A stretch of 64,000 nucleotides of DNA from Pontibacter fetidus (GCF_010119545.1 NZ_JAAEAA010000003.1:1-64000); one strand, 5' to 3'. Positions 33,985-43,046 are shown, counted from the first letter of the stretch. Notes: generated by a model from the letters alone, not told the origin. Program-made: numbers and translations.

Positions 33985-34741
33985 CATTCTTCGCGAAACA
34001 CAGCAGACCAGACGCACCGGCAGAAAACATTTTGCCGTATTGCTAGACCCCGATAACCTGGACGAAGCAAGCTGTCTGCAACTGCTGCACTTAAGCGAAG
34101 CAAGCCACGTCGATTTCTTTTTTGTTGGTGGCAGCCTGATTACTACCGAAAACCAGGCAACTATAGTTCAATTGATAAAACAGCATAGCCGCATTCCGGT
34201 TATACTTTTCCCGAGCAACAGTCTGCACATCGATAAACAAGCCGATGGCATCCTGTTGCTTTCTTTAATTTCGGGCCGCAACCCTGATTTCCTGATTGGC
34301 CAGCACGTACTTTCAGCTCCAATTCTTAAAGCCAGCAACCTGCACGTTTACCCAACCGGCTACATGCTTGTAGACTGCGGCCGCCAGACCACGGCAAGTT
34401 ACATGAGTGGTACCACACCTATCCCTTATGACAAACCAACTATAGCCAGCTGCACTGCCATGGCCGGCGAACTGCTTGGGCTAAAGTATATGTATTTAGA
34501 TGGTGGCAGCGGTGCGGCCAAGCCAGTGAGTGCGGAAATGATAACAGCCGTTTGCGAAGCCGTAGACGTGCCGGTTATAGTTGGTGGCGGCATTAACACT
34601 GCCGAAAAAGCAAAAGCAGCTTTGGAGGCAGGTGCCGATGTACTAGTGGTAGGTAACCATATAGAAAAAAACCCCGGCTTTCTGGCCGAGGTTTCTTCAG
34701 TAGTCAATTCTTATAATCTTACCTTAGATGTTCATCGCTGA
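33974..34741 (+). CDS. Geranylgeranylglyceryl phosphate synthase family protein (PcrB/GGGPS)
   Basis: 255 aa TIM barrel. Seen: HFAVLLDPDNLD near residue 19, FFFVGGSLIT, LFPSNSLHI, LSLISGRNPDFLIGQHV, a PTGYMLVD lead-in, YMYLDGGSGAAKPVS and VGGGINTAEKAKAALEAGADVLVVG, which form the prenyl-diphosphate and sn-glycerol-1-phosphate sites. Bacteroidota members make geranylgeranylglyceryl or similar ether-lipid phosphates. Third gene of a short operon. Contains one AACTATAGTT (34159-34168) read as Thr-Ile-Val. Its tail overlaps the convergent AraC gene by 18 bp. Confidence 0.9.
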   Translation: MPFNILRETQQTRRTGRKHFAVLLDPDNLDEASCLQLLHLSEASHVDFFFVGGSLITTENQATIVQLIKQHSRIPVILFPSNSLHIDKQADGILLLSLISGRNPDFLIGQHVLSAPILKASNLHVYPTGYMLVDCGRQTTASYMSGTTPIPYDKPTIASCTAMAGELLGLKYMYLDGGSGAAKPVSAEMITAVCEAVDVPVIVGGGINTAEKAKAALEAGADVLVVGNHIEKNPGFLAEVSSVVNSYNLTLDVHR

Positions 34742-35647
34742 TTCGCGACGACGCATCTTACCGGCAGGAATACCGAACATCATCTTAAAGCGACGGCAGA
34801 AGTAAGCGGTATCTTTGTAACCAACTTCTTTACCAATTTCGCGGATGCTCTTCTTAGTAGTTCTTAACAGGAACACGGCACGCTCCATACGCTGGTACTC
34901 GATGTAATCCTGAGGGTTTATACCGGTCAGCATTTTAAAATACTGGCCTACATAATCCTCTGATACGTTCGCAACGTTTGAAAGCACTTTGTTCGAAAGA
35001 TCGCCACCAATGTTCTCCTTAATGTAGTTGAACAGGTCTATCAGGCGCGGATCTTTAAAGTAGGTGCTGTTGGTTGCCAGCTGCTCCACAAACATTCTGT
35101 TACGAAGAATGTGGCGCACAACTTCTACAACAATGTTCTCAGTATAGATATTGATCAGACGCTCTCTGCCTGGCAGGTCCTGCATGCTCTCTTCTACCAC
35201 TTTTATCACCAGGTTGGCCAGTTTGTTGTTTCCTGAGATCAGGAAAGCAGGCACATCTAGGGATGCAAAGAAGTTTACAGAGTCAAACACCTTCGCCTCG
35301 AACGAAACAAAGCTGTGGCTTTCTTCCGCATCTCCAATCAGGTCAAGATCGCTGTTATTCTTAAAGAATTTCTCTTTATTCGTGATCAGGTCATCGTTAG
35401 AGATTACTTTGCCTTCACTAGAGCCATATCTAACACGTGTGCTACGGCCTCCCGGAATAAACAGCAGTTCCCCCTCTTCTACCGCTTGCTCCTCATCGCC
35501 GAAGGATATACTGCCTTTATGAAGCAGTATTAGGTTGTTGCCAACATCGTAGTAATTGCGAACCGTAAACGGCTGCTGCAATACCAGATTCTTAGCCTTA
35601 ATGAACCGCACCCCAAGCGATTCAATAATTTTATTGTAATCTTCCAT
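34724..35647 (-). CDS. AraC-family transcriptional regulator
   Basis: 307 aa. N-terminal cupin-like sensor region (about 10-85, LLHKGSISFGDEEQAVEEGELLFIPGGRST). A middle region of unknown type (95-200) follows. C-terminal AraC double HTH: LIDLFNYIKENIGGDLSNKVLSNVANVSEDYVGQYFKMLTGINPQDY and the second helix pair VFLLRTTKKSIREIGKEVGYKDTAYFCRRFKMMFGIPAGKMR. Length fits the family. Target genes unknown; close neighbours on its strand are the acyl-CoA dehydrogenase, 160 bp upstream. No ligand evident. Confidence 0.9.
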   Translation of the reverse strand: MEDYNKIIESLGVRFIKAKNLVLQQPFTVRNYYDVGNNLILLHKGSISFGDEEQAVEEGELLFIPGGRSTRVRYGSSEGKVISNDDLITNKEKFFKNNSDLDLIGDAEESHSFVSFEAKVFDSVNFFASLDVPAFLISGNNKLANLVIKVVEESMQDLPGRERLINIYTENIVVEVVRHILRNRMFVEQLATNSTYFKDPRLIDLFNYIKENIGGDLSNKVLSNVANVSEDYVGQYFKMLTGINPQDYIEYQRMERAVFLLRTTKKSIREIGKEVGYKDTAYFCRRFKMMFGIPAGKMRRRESAMNI

Positions 35648-35807
35648 TGTGTAACCAACTAACTTTTTATACTATAAACCCGTTAATTATGGCTTAAAGC
35701 TAAGACTAATCTTTATAAAATTCAAATTAAATTTTAAAATTAAATTTTAATTCGGAAAATCCTATAGATAGCCTAAGCTGCACAGAAACACATTTTTACA
35801 GAGAATT

Positions 35808-36947
35808 CTACTTAAGCAGTTCTCTTGATATTACTATTTTCTGTATCTCTGAAGTACCTTCGTATATCTGTGTAATTTTTGCATCGCGCATCAGACGCTC
35901 TACATGGTACTCTTTCACGAAACCGTATCCGCCGTGTACCTGCACTGCTTCTATAGTTGTATCCATTGCTACTTTTGATGCAAATAATTTTGCCATAGCG
36001 CCAGACTTACCATAGTCAGCATGTGTGTCTTTGTCGTAAGCAGCCTGCAGGCAAAGCAGACGTGCCGCTTCAATGTTGGTAGCCATATCAGCCAGCTTAA
36101 ACTGTATTGCCTGGTGCTTCGCGATCTCTACACCAAATGCCTTACGCTCTTTAGAATACTTAACCGCCAGCTCATACGCGCCAGATGCTATACCCAGCGC
36201 CTGCGAAGCGATACCGATACGACCACCAGACAGCGTAGACATAGCGAACTTAAAGCCGAAGCCATCTTCACCGATGCGATTTTCTTTTGGCACCTTCACG
36301 TCCGTAAACATCAAAGAGTGTGTGTCAGAGCCACGGATACCCAGTTTATTTTCTTTCGGTCCGATCTCGAAGCCAGGCATGCCACGCTCAACTATAAGCG
36401 CGTTAATACCACGGTGACCTTTGGCTACATCTGTCTGAGCGATAACCAGGTAAACAGAAGCTGTGCTACCATTCGTAATCCAGTTCTTAGTACCGTTTAG
36501 CAGGTAATGGTCGCCCATATCTATAGCGGTAGTGCGCTGCGATGTAGCATCAGAACCAGCTTCCGGCTCCGATAAACAGAACGCACCAATAATCTCACCA
36601 GTAGCCAGGCGGGTCAGGTATTTCTGCTTTTGCTCTTCTGATCCGTATTTCTCAAGGCCCCAGCAAACAAGCGAGTTGTTAACCGACATTACAACAGAAG
36701 CAGAAGCGTCTATTTTAGAGATCTCTTCCATCGCCAGCACATAAGAGATGGTATCCATACCGCCACCGCCGTACTTCGGGTCCACCATCATCCCCAAAAA
36801 GCCAAGCTCACCCATTTTTTTGATCTGCTCTGCCGGGAATTTTTGGTGCTCATCACGCTCAATTACACCAGGCAATAGTTCTGTCTGTGCAAATTCGCGG
36901 GCAGCTTCCTGTACTGCCAGGTGTTCTTCTGTTAACTGAAAGTTCAT
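35808..36947 (-). CDS. Acyl-CoA dehydrogenase
   Basis: 379 aa, full length. N-terminal helical domain (MNFQLTEEHLAVQEAAREFAQTELLP), FAD-binding beta domain (GAFCLSEPEAGSDATSQRTTA; WITNGSTASVYLV), C-terminal domain with the base-region signature VHGGYGFVKEYHVERLMRDAKITQIYEGTSEIQKIVISREL. The catalytic Glu of short-chain enzymes lies in IYEGTSEI. Oxidises acyl-CoA to enoyl-CoA, passing electrons to ETF; chain length cannot be told, although the form is closest to short/medium-chain butyryl-CoA type. Single gene with a TAGTTTTG -7 box upstream. Confidence 0.93.
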   Translation of the reverse strand: MNFQLTEEHLAVQEAAREFAQTELLPGVIERDEHQKFPAEQIKKMGELGFLGMMVDPKYGGGGMDTISYVLAMEEISKIDASASVVMSVNNSLVCWGLEKYGSEEQKQKYLTRLATGEIIGAFCLSEPEAGSDATSQRTTAIDMGDHYLLNGTKNWITNGSTASVYLVIAQTDVAKGHRGINALIVERGMPGFEIGPKENKLGIRGSDTHSLMFTDVKVPKENRIGEDGFGFKFAMSTLSGGRIGIASQALGIASGAYELAVKYSKERKAFGVEIAKHQAIQFKLADMATNIEAARLLCLQAAYDKDTHADYGKSGAMAKLFASKVAMDTTIEAVQVHGGYGFVKEYHVERLMRDAKITQIYEGTSEIQKIVISRELLK

Positions 36948-36991
36948 ATTATGTATATAATAACTATTGTAGAACGAAAACTTTTCAGGTA

Positions 36992-36999
36992 CAAAACTA
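36992..36999 (-). promoter_or_regulatory. Candidate -7 box of the acyl-CoA dehydrogenase gene
   Basis: TAGTTTTG on the minus strand matches TAnnTTTG, 44 bp before the ATG at 36947. No clear -33 TTTG. Confidence 0.35.
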
Positions 37000-37102
37000 T
37001 AAAATACAACAATATAATTTTAACCGGACTACTAATAAATGTTTATTGTTCCGCAATCGGTCAGTATTAAAAGCTTTAACAGTAAGTATAGAGGGAAATA
37101 AA

Positions 37103-37135
37103 AACGCCACCCGCAGAATGGAAGAGGGTGGCGTT
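37103..37135 (-). terminator. Terminator after the zinc peptidase gene
   Basis: AACGCCACCC/GGGTGGCGTT perfect 10-bp stem, 25 bp past the stop at 37161. On the minus strand it is followed by TTTTATTTCC. Confidence 0.85.
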
Positions 37136-37160
37136 ATACTTATACGAGACAAATTATAAT

Positions 37161-37841
37161 TTAGTCGCGACGCCCCATTAATAAGGAGCCGTAGTATAAT
37201 AACGTGGCCAGTGAGCCAAGCGCAGCTACCACATAGGTTAAGGCGGCCCATTTAAGTGCATCTTTAGCCATACCATATTCCTGCTGGGTTACAATTCCAT
37301 TTGAACTGATCCAGGCCAGGGCGCGCTTACTGGCATCGAACTCTACCGGCAGGGTTATAAAACTGAATAGCGTAGTTAAGCCAAACAGCGCTACACCTAT
37401 AGCTAATGGCACCGGCGTAGACTGCAGCATTAAAATACCGATCAGCAGAATCCATTGCATGTAGCGCGAAGCTATACTTAGCGCCGGCACCATGGCTGAA
37501 CGGAACTTCAGGAAACTATAGGCTTTGGCGTGCTGTACCGCGTGGCCACATTCGTGGGCTGCTACTGCTGCTGCTGCCGCACTGCGAGCCTCATACACAT
37601 ACTCGCTAAGGTTTACTGTTTTATCCGTTGGGTTGTAGTGGTCTGTTAATCTACCTGCCACCGATATTACGCGCACGTCTGTAATGCCATTGTCGGCTAG
37701 CATTTGCTCTGCTATTTCGCGTCCGGTCATGCCGGAACTTAGCGGCAGTTGAGAGTATTGCTTAAACTTGCTTTTTAACCGCCAGCTCACAAGCCAGCTT
37801 GCAAGCATAATCGCGATCATTATTATCCATATACTAGGCAT
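37161..37841 (-). CDS. Membrane zinc metallopeptidase (YugP-like, DUF2268/Zn_peptidase_2)
   Basis: 226 aa. N-terminal helix (IWIIMIAIMLASWLVSW), then LNLSEYVYE-type lead and the zinc motif HECGHAVQHAKAY (HExxH-like, HECGH). Later membrane helices (ALSIASRYMQWILLIGILML; LAIGVALFGLTTLFSFITLPV) and EFDASKRALAWI follow, as in YugP. A protease of the inner membrane with unknown substrate. It follows rfaE2 by 5 bp, so it is the last gene of the operon that begins at panC or panD. Confidence 0.85.
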   Translation of the reverse strand: MPSIWIIMIAIMLASWLVSWRLKSKFKQYSQLPLSSGMTGREIAEQMLADNGITDVRVISVAGRLTDHYNPTDKTVNLSEYVYEARSAAAAAVAAHECGHAVQHAKAYSFLKFRSAMVPALSIASRYMQWILLIGILMLQSTPVPLAIGVALFGLTTLFSFITLPVEFDASKRALAWISSNGIVTQQEYGMAKDALKWAALTYVVAALGSLATLLYYGSLLMGRRD

Positions 37842-37846
37842 AGTCG

Positions 37847-38341
37847 TTATCTATTTTCGTTTAACTGGTTCTCTATTTTCTTTACGATGTTTGTAGTGGA
37901 ATAACCGGTAACCAGCGGAACTGTTTTCACTTCGCCACCGGCTTTCAATACTTCTTCGTGACCTACAATTTGCTCCACGGCATAATCGTCACCTTTTACA
38001 AGTACGTCCGGTTTTACGGCTTTAATTAGTTCCAGCGGGGTATCGCTGTCAAACAACACTACAGCGTCCACAAACAAAAGCGATGCCATTACCCGTGCAC
38101 GTGACATTTCGTCCTGAAGCGGGCGGTTTGGCCCTTTTATACTGCTGATAGAATGGTCGGTATTAAGCCCAAGCACCAGTTTATCGCCAAGTTGTCGTGC
38201 TTTTTCCAGGTAGTCTACATGGCCAAGGTGCAGCAGGTCGAAACAGCCGTTTGTGAAAACGATCTTCTGCCCTTGCTTGCGCCACACCTGTAGTTGCTCT
38301 AAAAGTTGCGGTAAAGTATAGATCTTATCGGTTGAGTTCAT
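37847..38341 (-). CDS. rfaE2: D-glycero-beta-D-manno-heptose 1-phosphate adenylyltransferase
   Basis: 164 aa. Nucleotidyltransferase fold with TNGCFDLLHLGHVDYLEKA (HxGH signature at residues 37-40), LVLGLNTDHSISSIKGPNRPL, and VLVKGDDYAVEQIVGHEEVLKAGG. Adds AMP to heptose 1-phosphate in ADP-heptose synthesis for LPS core. In many Bacteroidota the two HldE activities are separate genes; this is the stand-alone adenylyltransferase. Its start overlaps the membrane flippase-like gene by 17 bp. Confidence 0.92.
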   Translation of the reverse strand: MNSTDKIYTLPQLLEQLQVWRKQGQKIVFTNGCFDLLHLGHVDYLEKARQLGDKLVLGLNTDHSISSIKGPNRPLQDEMSRARVMASLLFVDAVVLFDSDTPLELIKAVKPDVLVKGDDYAVEQIVGHEEVLKAGGEVKTVPLVTGYSTTNIVKKIENQLNENR

Positions 38342-39371
38342 GGTTTGCTATAGTTCTGGTTTCAGGAAGTGCTGCATCTGCCGACGGCTTACGCAACATA
38401 CCTGCTATAAAACTAAGCACTCCCATGATAACGACCAAAAGGGTTTGAGAAGTATGTGCCAGCAGCGCATAGGCCATTCCGGCTTCTTTAGGCACTCCGT
38501 AAAGTAATAACGCAGCTTGTACCAGCAAATGATATACGCCTACCCCGCCTTGTACCGGAGCCGCCATACCTAAACTGCCAACCACCAACACAGAAAGCGC
38601 TGCACCATAACCTAGGTTGTTTGTTGCCGGAAGCGCATAAAAAACAACCAGGCTCATGCCGTAGTACATTAGCCATACAAAAACAGTATGACCCCAGAAA
38701 GCGGCCTGGTTATCGAGTTTGGTGATGCTAAACACACCCTGTAGCATGCCTTTTACAAACTGCATTGCCTTCTGGAAAAAGGCATTCTCGCGCAGTAGGC
38801 TAAGGTAACGCAAGCCAATAGCTACAATAACTATAGCTGATACCAGAAACAGGCCTGCTACCCAGTAAAGCGAGTTTATAGTTTGCTCCAGGTTGCTATA
38901 CTTGCTTGAAAGCAGTTCCCATAAAAAGTCTTTTATCTGGTTGAATTCGATCAGTAGCGTAAGGCTTACAGCTACCAGCAGCATGATCATATCCACGAAC
39001 CGCTCGGCTATTACAGTACCAAAGCCTTTGTTTACCGGCAAGCCATCAGAGCGGCGGAGCATGGTACAACGGACTACCTCGCCCATACGGGGCAATACCA
39101 GATTGGCCAGGTAACCTACCATCATGGCATTATAGGTATTGGCCAACGAGGGGTTGTAACCGGTAGGTTTTATCTGCATCTGCCAGCGGTAGGCACGACT
39201 CAGGTAAGCCACCACTCCCATTACCAGCGACAGGGCAACCCATCCATAGTTGGCATTCTGTAGTTCTGTCCACATTTTCTCGAAGTCGAGCTCCTTTAAG
39301 GCATACCACATTAAAAATGCAGATACACCAAGCAGCAGGATGTACTTGAGAAAAGAGAGCAGCTTCTTCAT
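38325..39371 (-). CDS. Lysylphosphatidylglycerol synthase TM-region family protein (UPF0104)
   Basis: 348 aa, about eight membrane helices (KYILLLGVSAFLMWYA; YGWVALSLVMGVVAYLSRAYRW; LVAVSLTLLI; WVAGLFLVSAIVIVAIGL; others near 240-330). The family signature is NAMMVGYLANLVLPRMGEVVRCTML and a later GSLGMAAPVQGGVGVYHLLV. It lacks the MprF aminoacyl-transferase domain. Relatives are thought to move lipids or lipid-linked sugars across the membrane. Placed next to rfaE2, it may serve envelope glycolipid assembly; that is inference. Confidence 0.85.
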   Translation of the reverse strand: MKKLLSFLKYILLLGVSAFLMWYALKELDFEKMWTELQNANYGWVALSLVMGVVAYLSRAYRWQMQIKPTGYNPSLANTYNAMMVGYLANLVLPRMGEVVRCTMLRRSDGLPVNKGFGTVIAERFVDMIMLLVAVSLTLLIEFNQIKDFLWELLSSKYSNLEQTINSLYWVAGLFLVSAIVIVAIGLRYLSLLRENAFFQKAMQFVKGMLQGVFSITKLDNQAAFWGHTVFVWLMYYGMSLVVFYALPATNNLGYGAALSVLVVGSLGMAAPVQGGVGVYHLLVQAALLLYGVPKEAGMAYALLAHTSQTLLVVIMGVLSFIAGMLRKPSADAALPETRTIANHELNR

Positions 39372-39380
39372 GCAGCGGTA

Positions 39381-39728
39381 TTAAACCAGGCGGTTATGCT
39401 GATCCGGGAAAACAAGGGTTGGCTTGTGTGCTTTCGCATCTGCAAACGAGATGCTGCAGTAAGAGATTACAATAACAATATCGCCTACCTGCACTTTACG
39501 TGCAGCAGGGCCATTTAAGCAAACAGTACCGGTTCCGCGTTCGCCCTTAATTACGTAAGTCTCGAAACGCTCGCCGTTGTTTATGTTTACGATGGTAACT
39601 TTTTCATTCTCCACCACATTGGCGGCGTCCATCAGGTCTTCATCAATGGTGATGCTGCCAACATAGTGCAGCTCGGCCTGGGTTACCTTACAACGGTGGA
39701 TCTTGGATTTTAAAACCTCAATATACAT
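39381..39728 (-). CDS. panD: Aspartate 1-decarboxylase
   Basis: 115 aa, full length. [28 protein letters not shown] carries the Gly24-Ser25 self-cleavage site that makes the pyruvoyl cofactor; [29 protein letters not shown] is the second half of the active site. Makes beta-alanine for pantothenate and CoA. It lies between panC upstream (88 bp) and the UPF0104 gene downstream (9 bp), so the pantothenate genes are grouped. Confidence 0.95.
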   Translation of the reverse strand: MYIEVLKSKIHRCKVTQAELHYVGSITIDEDLMDAANVVENEKVTIVNINNGERFETYVIKGERGTGTVCLNGPAARKVQVGDIVIVISYCSISFADAKAHKPTLVFPDQHNRLV

Positions 39729-39815
39729 GGTTTGTAACTAAATAAAGCGCAAAGTTAGGCAATAGGCAGCAGATATACTATGAAACTATAGTCACACTAC
39801 CTTGTCTCAAACAAT

Positions 39816-40670
39816 TTATACTTCGCTTAAATTCACTACCAGGTTATCGATCAGGCGTACCGGACCTACCTGTGCTGCAATACATAAAGCTACTTCCTGC
39901 ACATCAGCTATAGTTTCCAGGGGCTGTAAGGTAAGCGGGTCGGCTATTTCAAAATACTCCAGTTCTACTTCAGGCTTATCTCTTAGGTATTCGGCTACAG
40001 CTTCTTTTATAGTTGGCAAAGGTGTATGTGCCAGTTGTTTTCTGGCCAGCTCAAGGGCCTCGTGCAAGCTAACCGCAATTTTACGCTGGTCCGCGTTCAG
40101 GCGTTTGTTTCTCGACGACATGGCCAATCCATCAGCTTCACGCACAGTTGGGTAGCAAACTAATTCTATATTAAAACCAAGCCCAAGTATAAGCTGCCGA
40201 ACTATAGCTACCTGCTGCAAATCTTTTTGTCCGAAATAGGCTTTATGCGGCTGCACCATGTTAAACAACTTACCAACTATAGTTGCTACGCCGCTAAAGT
40301 GCCCCGGCCTGAACTCGCCTTCCATTACCGTCTCCAGTTTTCCGAAACTAAACTGCAACATAGTGTGTTGTGGATATATAGCTTCGGGAGTTGGCGCAAA
40401 AACATAATCGCATCCGGTAGTTTGCAGCAGTTCTACATCGGCGTCTAATGTGCGCGGGTATAGTTTGTAGTCGTCAGGGTTATTGAACTGAGTCGGGTTT
40501 ACAAAAATGCTGCAAACCGTAATTTCGTTATCTTTTGCCGATGCGCGCAGTAGCTGCAGGTGGCCTTCGTGCAGGGCACCCATGGTTGGTACAAAGCCAA
40601 TGCTTTTGCCACTACAGCGCAGCGCCTGCATTGTCTCGCGAAGCTCGTTTACCTGCGTAATTACTTGCAT
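39816..40670 (-). CDS. panC: Pantothenate synthetase
   Basis: 284 aa. FVPTMGALHEGHLQLLRASAKDN holds the HxGH ATP motif; IFVNPTQFNNPDDYKLYPRTLDAD and KAYFGQKDLQQVAIVRQL follow; SSRNKRLNADQR carries the KMSKS-like loop. Joins pantoate and beta-alanine with ATP to give pantothenate. Contains an AACTATAGTT (40275-40284) read as Thr-Ile-Val. It starts the panC-panD-UPF0104-rfaE2-peptidase cluster and is divergent from the glycogen synthase gene. Confidence 0.95.
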   Translation of the reverse strand: MQVITQVNELRETMQALRCSGKSIGFVPTMGALHEGHLQLLRASAKDNEITVCSIFVNPTQFNNPDDYKLYPRTLDADVELLQTTGCDYVFAPTPEAIYPQHTMLQFSFGKLETVMEGEFRPGHFSGVATIVGKLFNMVQPHKAYFGQKDLQQVAIVRQLILGLGFNIELVCYPTVREADGLAMSSRNKRLNADQRKIAVSLHEALELARKQLAHTPLPTIKEAVAEYLRDKPEVELEYFEIADPLTLQPLETIADVQEVALCIAAQVGPVRLIDNLVVNLSEV

Positions 40671-40730
40671 ATGTTGTGTTTCAGGGTTAAAACTGTAAAA
40701 GCCGGCAAAAGTAAGTCACAGCAGATAAAA

Positions 40731-40761
40731 TTGAAAATTAGAATAAAAAATACTAATTTTG
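40731..40761 (+). promoter_or_regulatory. Promoter of the glycogen synthase gene
   Basis: TTG at 40731-40733, 20-bp spacer, TAATTTTG at 40754-40761, matching the Bacteroidota consensus; 43 bp before the ATG. Confidence 0.65.
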
Positions 40762-40804
40762 CACGTCCCAATACTGTTGCCTTTTAATTTTTAATTACAA
40801 ACTC

Positions 40805-41614
40805 ATGTCAAAATTGCGAATTCTGTACGCCGCCACCGAGATCCTTCCCTTCCTTCAGACCACAAAAGTAGCAGAGTTTCTGAACACACTGCCACAGGCG
40901 ATGCAAGAAAGAGGCATGGAGATCCGCATCTTTGTACCAAGGTTCGGTATCATTAACGAGCGCAAGAACCGTTTACATGAGGTTGTTCGTCTTTCAGGCA
41001 TCAACATCGCTGTTGGCGACGACGAGAAACCACTGGTAATCAAAGTGGCTTCAATCCCGAATGCTAAATTACAGGTATATTTTATCGACAACGAAGACTA
41101 TTTTCACAGAAAGTCCGTTTTTGTTGACAAGAACAACAAGTTTCACCAGGATAACGACGAGCGTGCTATCTTCTTCTGCAAGGGCGTGCTGGAAACCGTT
41201 AAGAAACTTGGCTGGGCTCCGGACATTGTGCATTGCAACGACTGGATGACCGGTTTGATACCAATGTACCTGAAAACAACTTATAAAAAAGATCCGATCT
41301 TTAAAGACTCTAAGTCGATGTTTACGGTGTATAACCACAACTATACACACAAGTTTGCAGACGACCTGGCTGAGAAAGTAAAGATGTTGGATATTGATGA
41401 CAGTATGCTGGGCCACCTGAAGTCTGCTGATATCGACAGCTTCCTGAAAATAGGTATGGAATATGCCGACTCAGTTATCAAAACAAACGAAGATTTCAGC
41501 GACAACATCAATGCCCTGTTCAGCGATTTTACTGCCAAGAACATCAGCACTGTTAGCGCCGACGACACCCTTTTAGATTCATACTATAATCTGTATAATG
41601 AACTTAGCCGTTAG
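40805..41614 (+). CDS. Glycogen/starch synthase catalytic N-terminal domain protein
   Basis: 269 aa. The GT5 N-terminal Rossmann domain only: RILYAATEILPFLQTTKVAEFLNTLPQAM (the KxGGL region is changed to KVAEFL), VYFIDNEDYFHRK, DIVHCNDWMTGLIPMYLK, FTVYNHNYTHKF. The C-terminal GT1-like half is missing; the gene overlaps the next by 17 bp, so it ends here by design. Short one-domain forms are common in Bacteroidota and are annotated as glycogen synthase, but catalysis without the second domain is doubtful. Its true job may be different, perhaps sensing. Confidence 0.75.
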   Translation: MSKLRILYAATEILPFLQTTKVAEFLNTLPQAMQERGMEIRIFVPRFGIINERKNRLHEVVRLSGINIAVGDDEKPLVIKVASIPNAKLQVYFIDNEDYFHRKSVFVDKNNKFHQDNDERAIFFCKGVLETVKKLGWAPDIVHCNDWMTGLIPMYLKTTYKKDPIFKDSKSMFTVYNHNYTHKFADDLAEKVKMLDIDDSMLGHLKSADIDSFLKIGMEYADSVIKTNEDFSDNINALFSDFTAKNISTVSADDTLLDSYYNLYNELSR

Positions 41615-42977
41615 AAGATTTACCCTTTTCTTCTTTTCCCTTGCTACACTTGCATCCTGCGAAGACCCATCTGACATAGGCTTAGACCTACAAGATGAAA
41701 ACCAGATCGGAGCTTTTTATACCGATACGCTAACTGTAAATTCAGGCACGGTACTGCATTCAGACTCTGTGCTTGCCTTTAGGCAACTGCCACTTTCTAT
41801 TGGTGGTTACCAGGATGCAACGCTGGGAAATGTTAAGGCAACTGCATTTACAGAATTAGGATTGTCGGGCGAAAGTGTATCTTTTGGTACAACTCCGGTA
41901 GCTGACTCTTTGGTACTGAGCCTGGACTATTCAACAGATATTTATGGTGCTAAAGGAATTGCTCCCCTTACATTAAGTGTACACCGCCTTACAGAGAACT
42001 TCCAGGATAAAGCATCTTACTTTACAAACTCGTCTCTGAGCTATGATGGTGATGCACTGGGTAGCGTAACTTTCCAGCCAAAAGTTTTTGTAAACGATAC
42101 AACAAAAGCGGAGACAACCAAACCTGCAAGAATACGTCTTGACCTGGCGCTTGCCAACGAATTGCTTGAGCAGTCCGGCAAAGACCCGTTAAAAGATCAG
42201 GCTAAGTTTGTACAGTTCTTTAAAGGCATAGCTATAGTTCCGCAAGCTGACCCGCGCGTATTGATCGCTTTAAATACCAGTTCCAGCAAAACAAAGCTTA
42301 CGCTTTACTATAAAAACGGTACCGAAAAAAAGGAGCAGAACTTTTTTATGGGCGGAACCAGCATTCGTAACTTCACCAAAATTGAAGCAAACCGCACCGG
42401 AACAGCACTGGCAGGCCTGTCAAAATACGAATTACTTAAATCTTCAGAAACCGGAGACGAGATGTATGTGCAGGCGGGCACACAATTGCTTGCCAAGCTT
42501 AGTATACCTCACTTAACCAAAATGAAGGAAAAGTATGGTAACATCGTAATTAACAGGGCAGAACTTGTAGTACCTGTTAAAAATAACTCCTTCGAAACGC
42601 TTACAGCACCCGAGTATCTGGGCATTTACGAAACCAACAACTCTAACCGCATACTTTACACCAACAAGGGCATCCCGAAAACGGTACCAGTTGACAACCC
42701 AAATGCATTAGATTCTTATGCCTTCCCGACTGCGTTAGCTCTGGTAAAAAAAGAAGACACAAAAGAGGCAAACTATAGAGTAAATGTAACGGCTTATGTG
42801 CAGGCAATTATAGATGGCAAAAAGCCAAACAGCAGCTTACTGATTACACCTGCAAAGTTCCAGCCTGGCACGAGTGGTAATTCGCTAAGCAACGAAAGTG
42901 TGCCTAAAAGGGCTATCCTTGTTAATACTGCCGATAGAGGTGTGAAGCTGCGTATTTACTTCTCAAAACTGGATTAA
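41598..42977 (+). CDS. DUF4270 lipoprotein
   Basis: 459 aa. Signal with lipobox LASC (MNLAVRRFTLFFFSLATLASCEDPSDIGLDL). The lead after the lipid Cys, DPSDIGLDLQDENQIGAFYTD, and the many beta-strands with periodic DSLVLSLDY and INRAELVVPV are hallmarks of DUF4270, a Bacteroidota outer-membrane lipoprotein family. Function not known; it may be a surface beta-sandwich adhesin or carbohydrate-binding protein. Translationally coupled to the glycogen synthase-like gene by a 17-bp overlap, as often seen in Cytophagales, suggesting a joint role. Confidence 0.85.
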   Translation: MNLAVRRFTLFFFSLATLASCEDPSDIGLDLQDENQIGAFYTDTLTVNSGTVLHSDSVLAFRQLPLSIGGYQDATLGNVKATAFTELGLSGESVSFGTTPVADSLVLSLDYSTDIYGAKGIAPLTLSVHRLTENFQDKASYFTNSSLSYDGDALGSVTFQPKVFVNDTTKAETTKPARIRLDLALANELLEQSGKDPLKDQAKFVQFFKGIAIVPQADPRVLIALNTSSSKTKLTLYYKNGTEKKEQNFFMGGTSIRNFTKIEANRTGTALAGLSKYELLKSSETGDEMYVQAGTQLLAKLSIPHLTKMKEKYGNIVINRAELVVPVKNNSFETLTAPEYLGIYETNNSNRILYTNKGIPKTVPVDNPNALDSYAFPTALALVKKEDTKEANYRVNVTAYVQAIIDGKKPNSSLLITPAKFQPGTSGNSLSNESVPKRAILVNTADRGVKLRIYFSKLD

Positions 42978-42998
42978 ATTATATTATAAAATATTTTT

Positions 42999-43026
42999 AA
43001 TAGGTACCTTTGCGGGTACCTATTAT
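42999..43026. promoter_or_regulatory. Palindrome containing the glmS -7 box
   Basis: Perfect 11-bp arms TAATAGGTACC/GGTACCTATTA with a 6-nt loop TTTGCG. The -7 element TACCTTTG (43006-43013) sits inside the hairpin, 33 bp before the glmS ATG. It could be a regulatory operator or double as the end of the upstream DUF4270 transcript. Confidence 0.5.
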
Positions 43027-43046
43027 AGTTTATATACAACAGACTT

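Noticed and set aside
43014-43046. glmS ribozyme/riboswitch
   Set aside because: Only about 30 bp separate the -7 box and the ATG, too short for the ribozyme, and no matching structure is seen.
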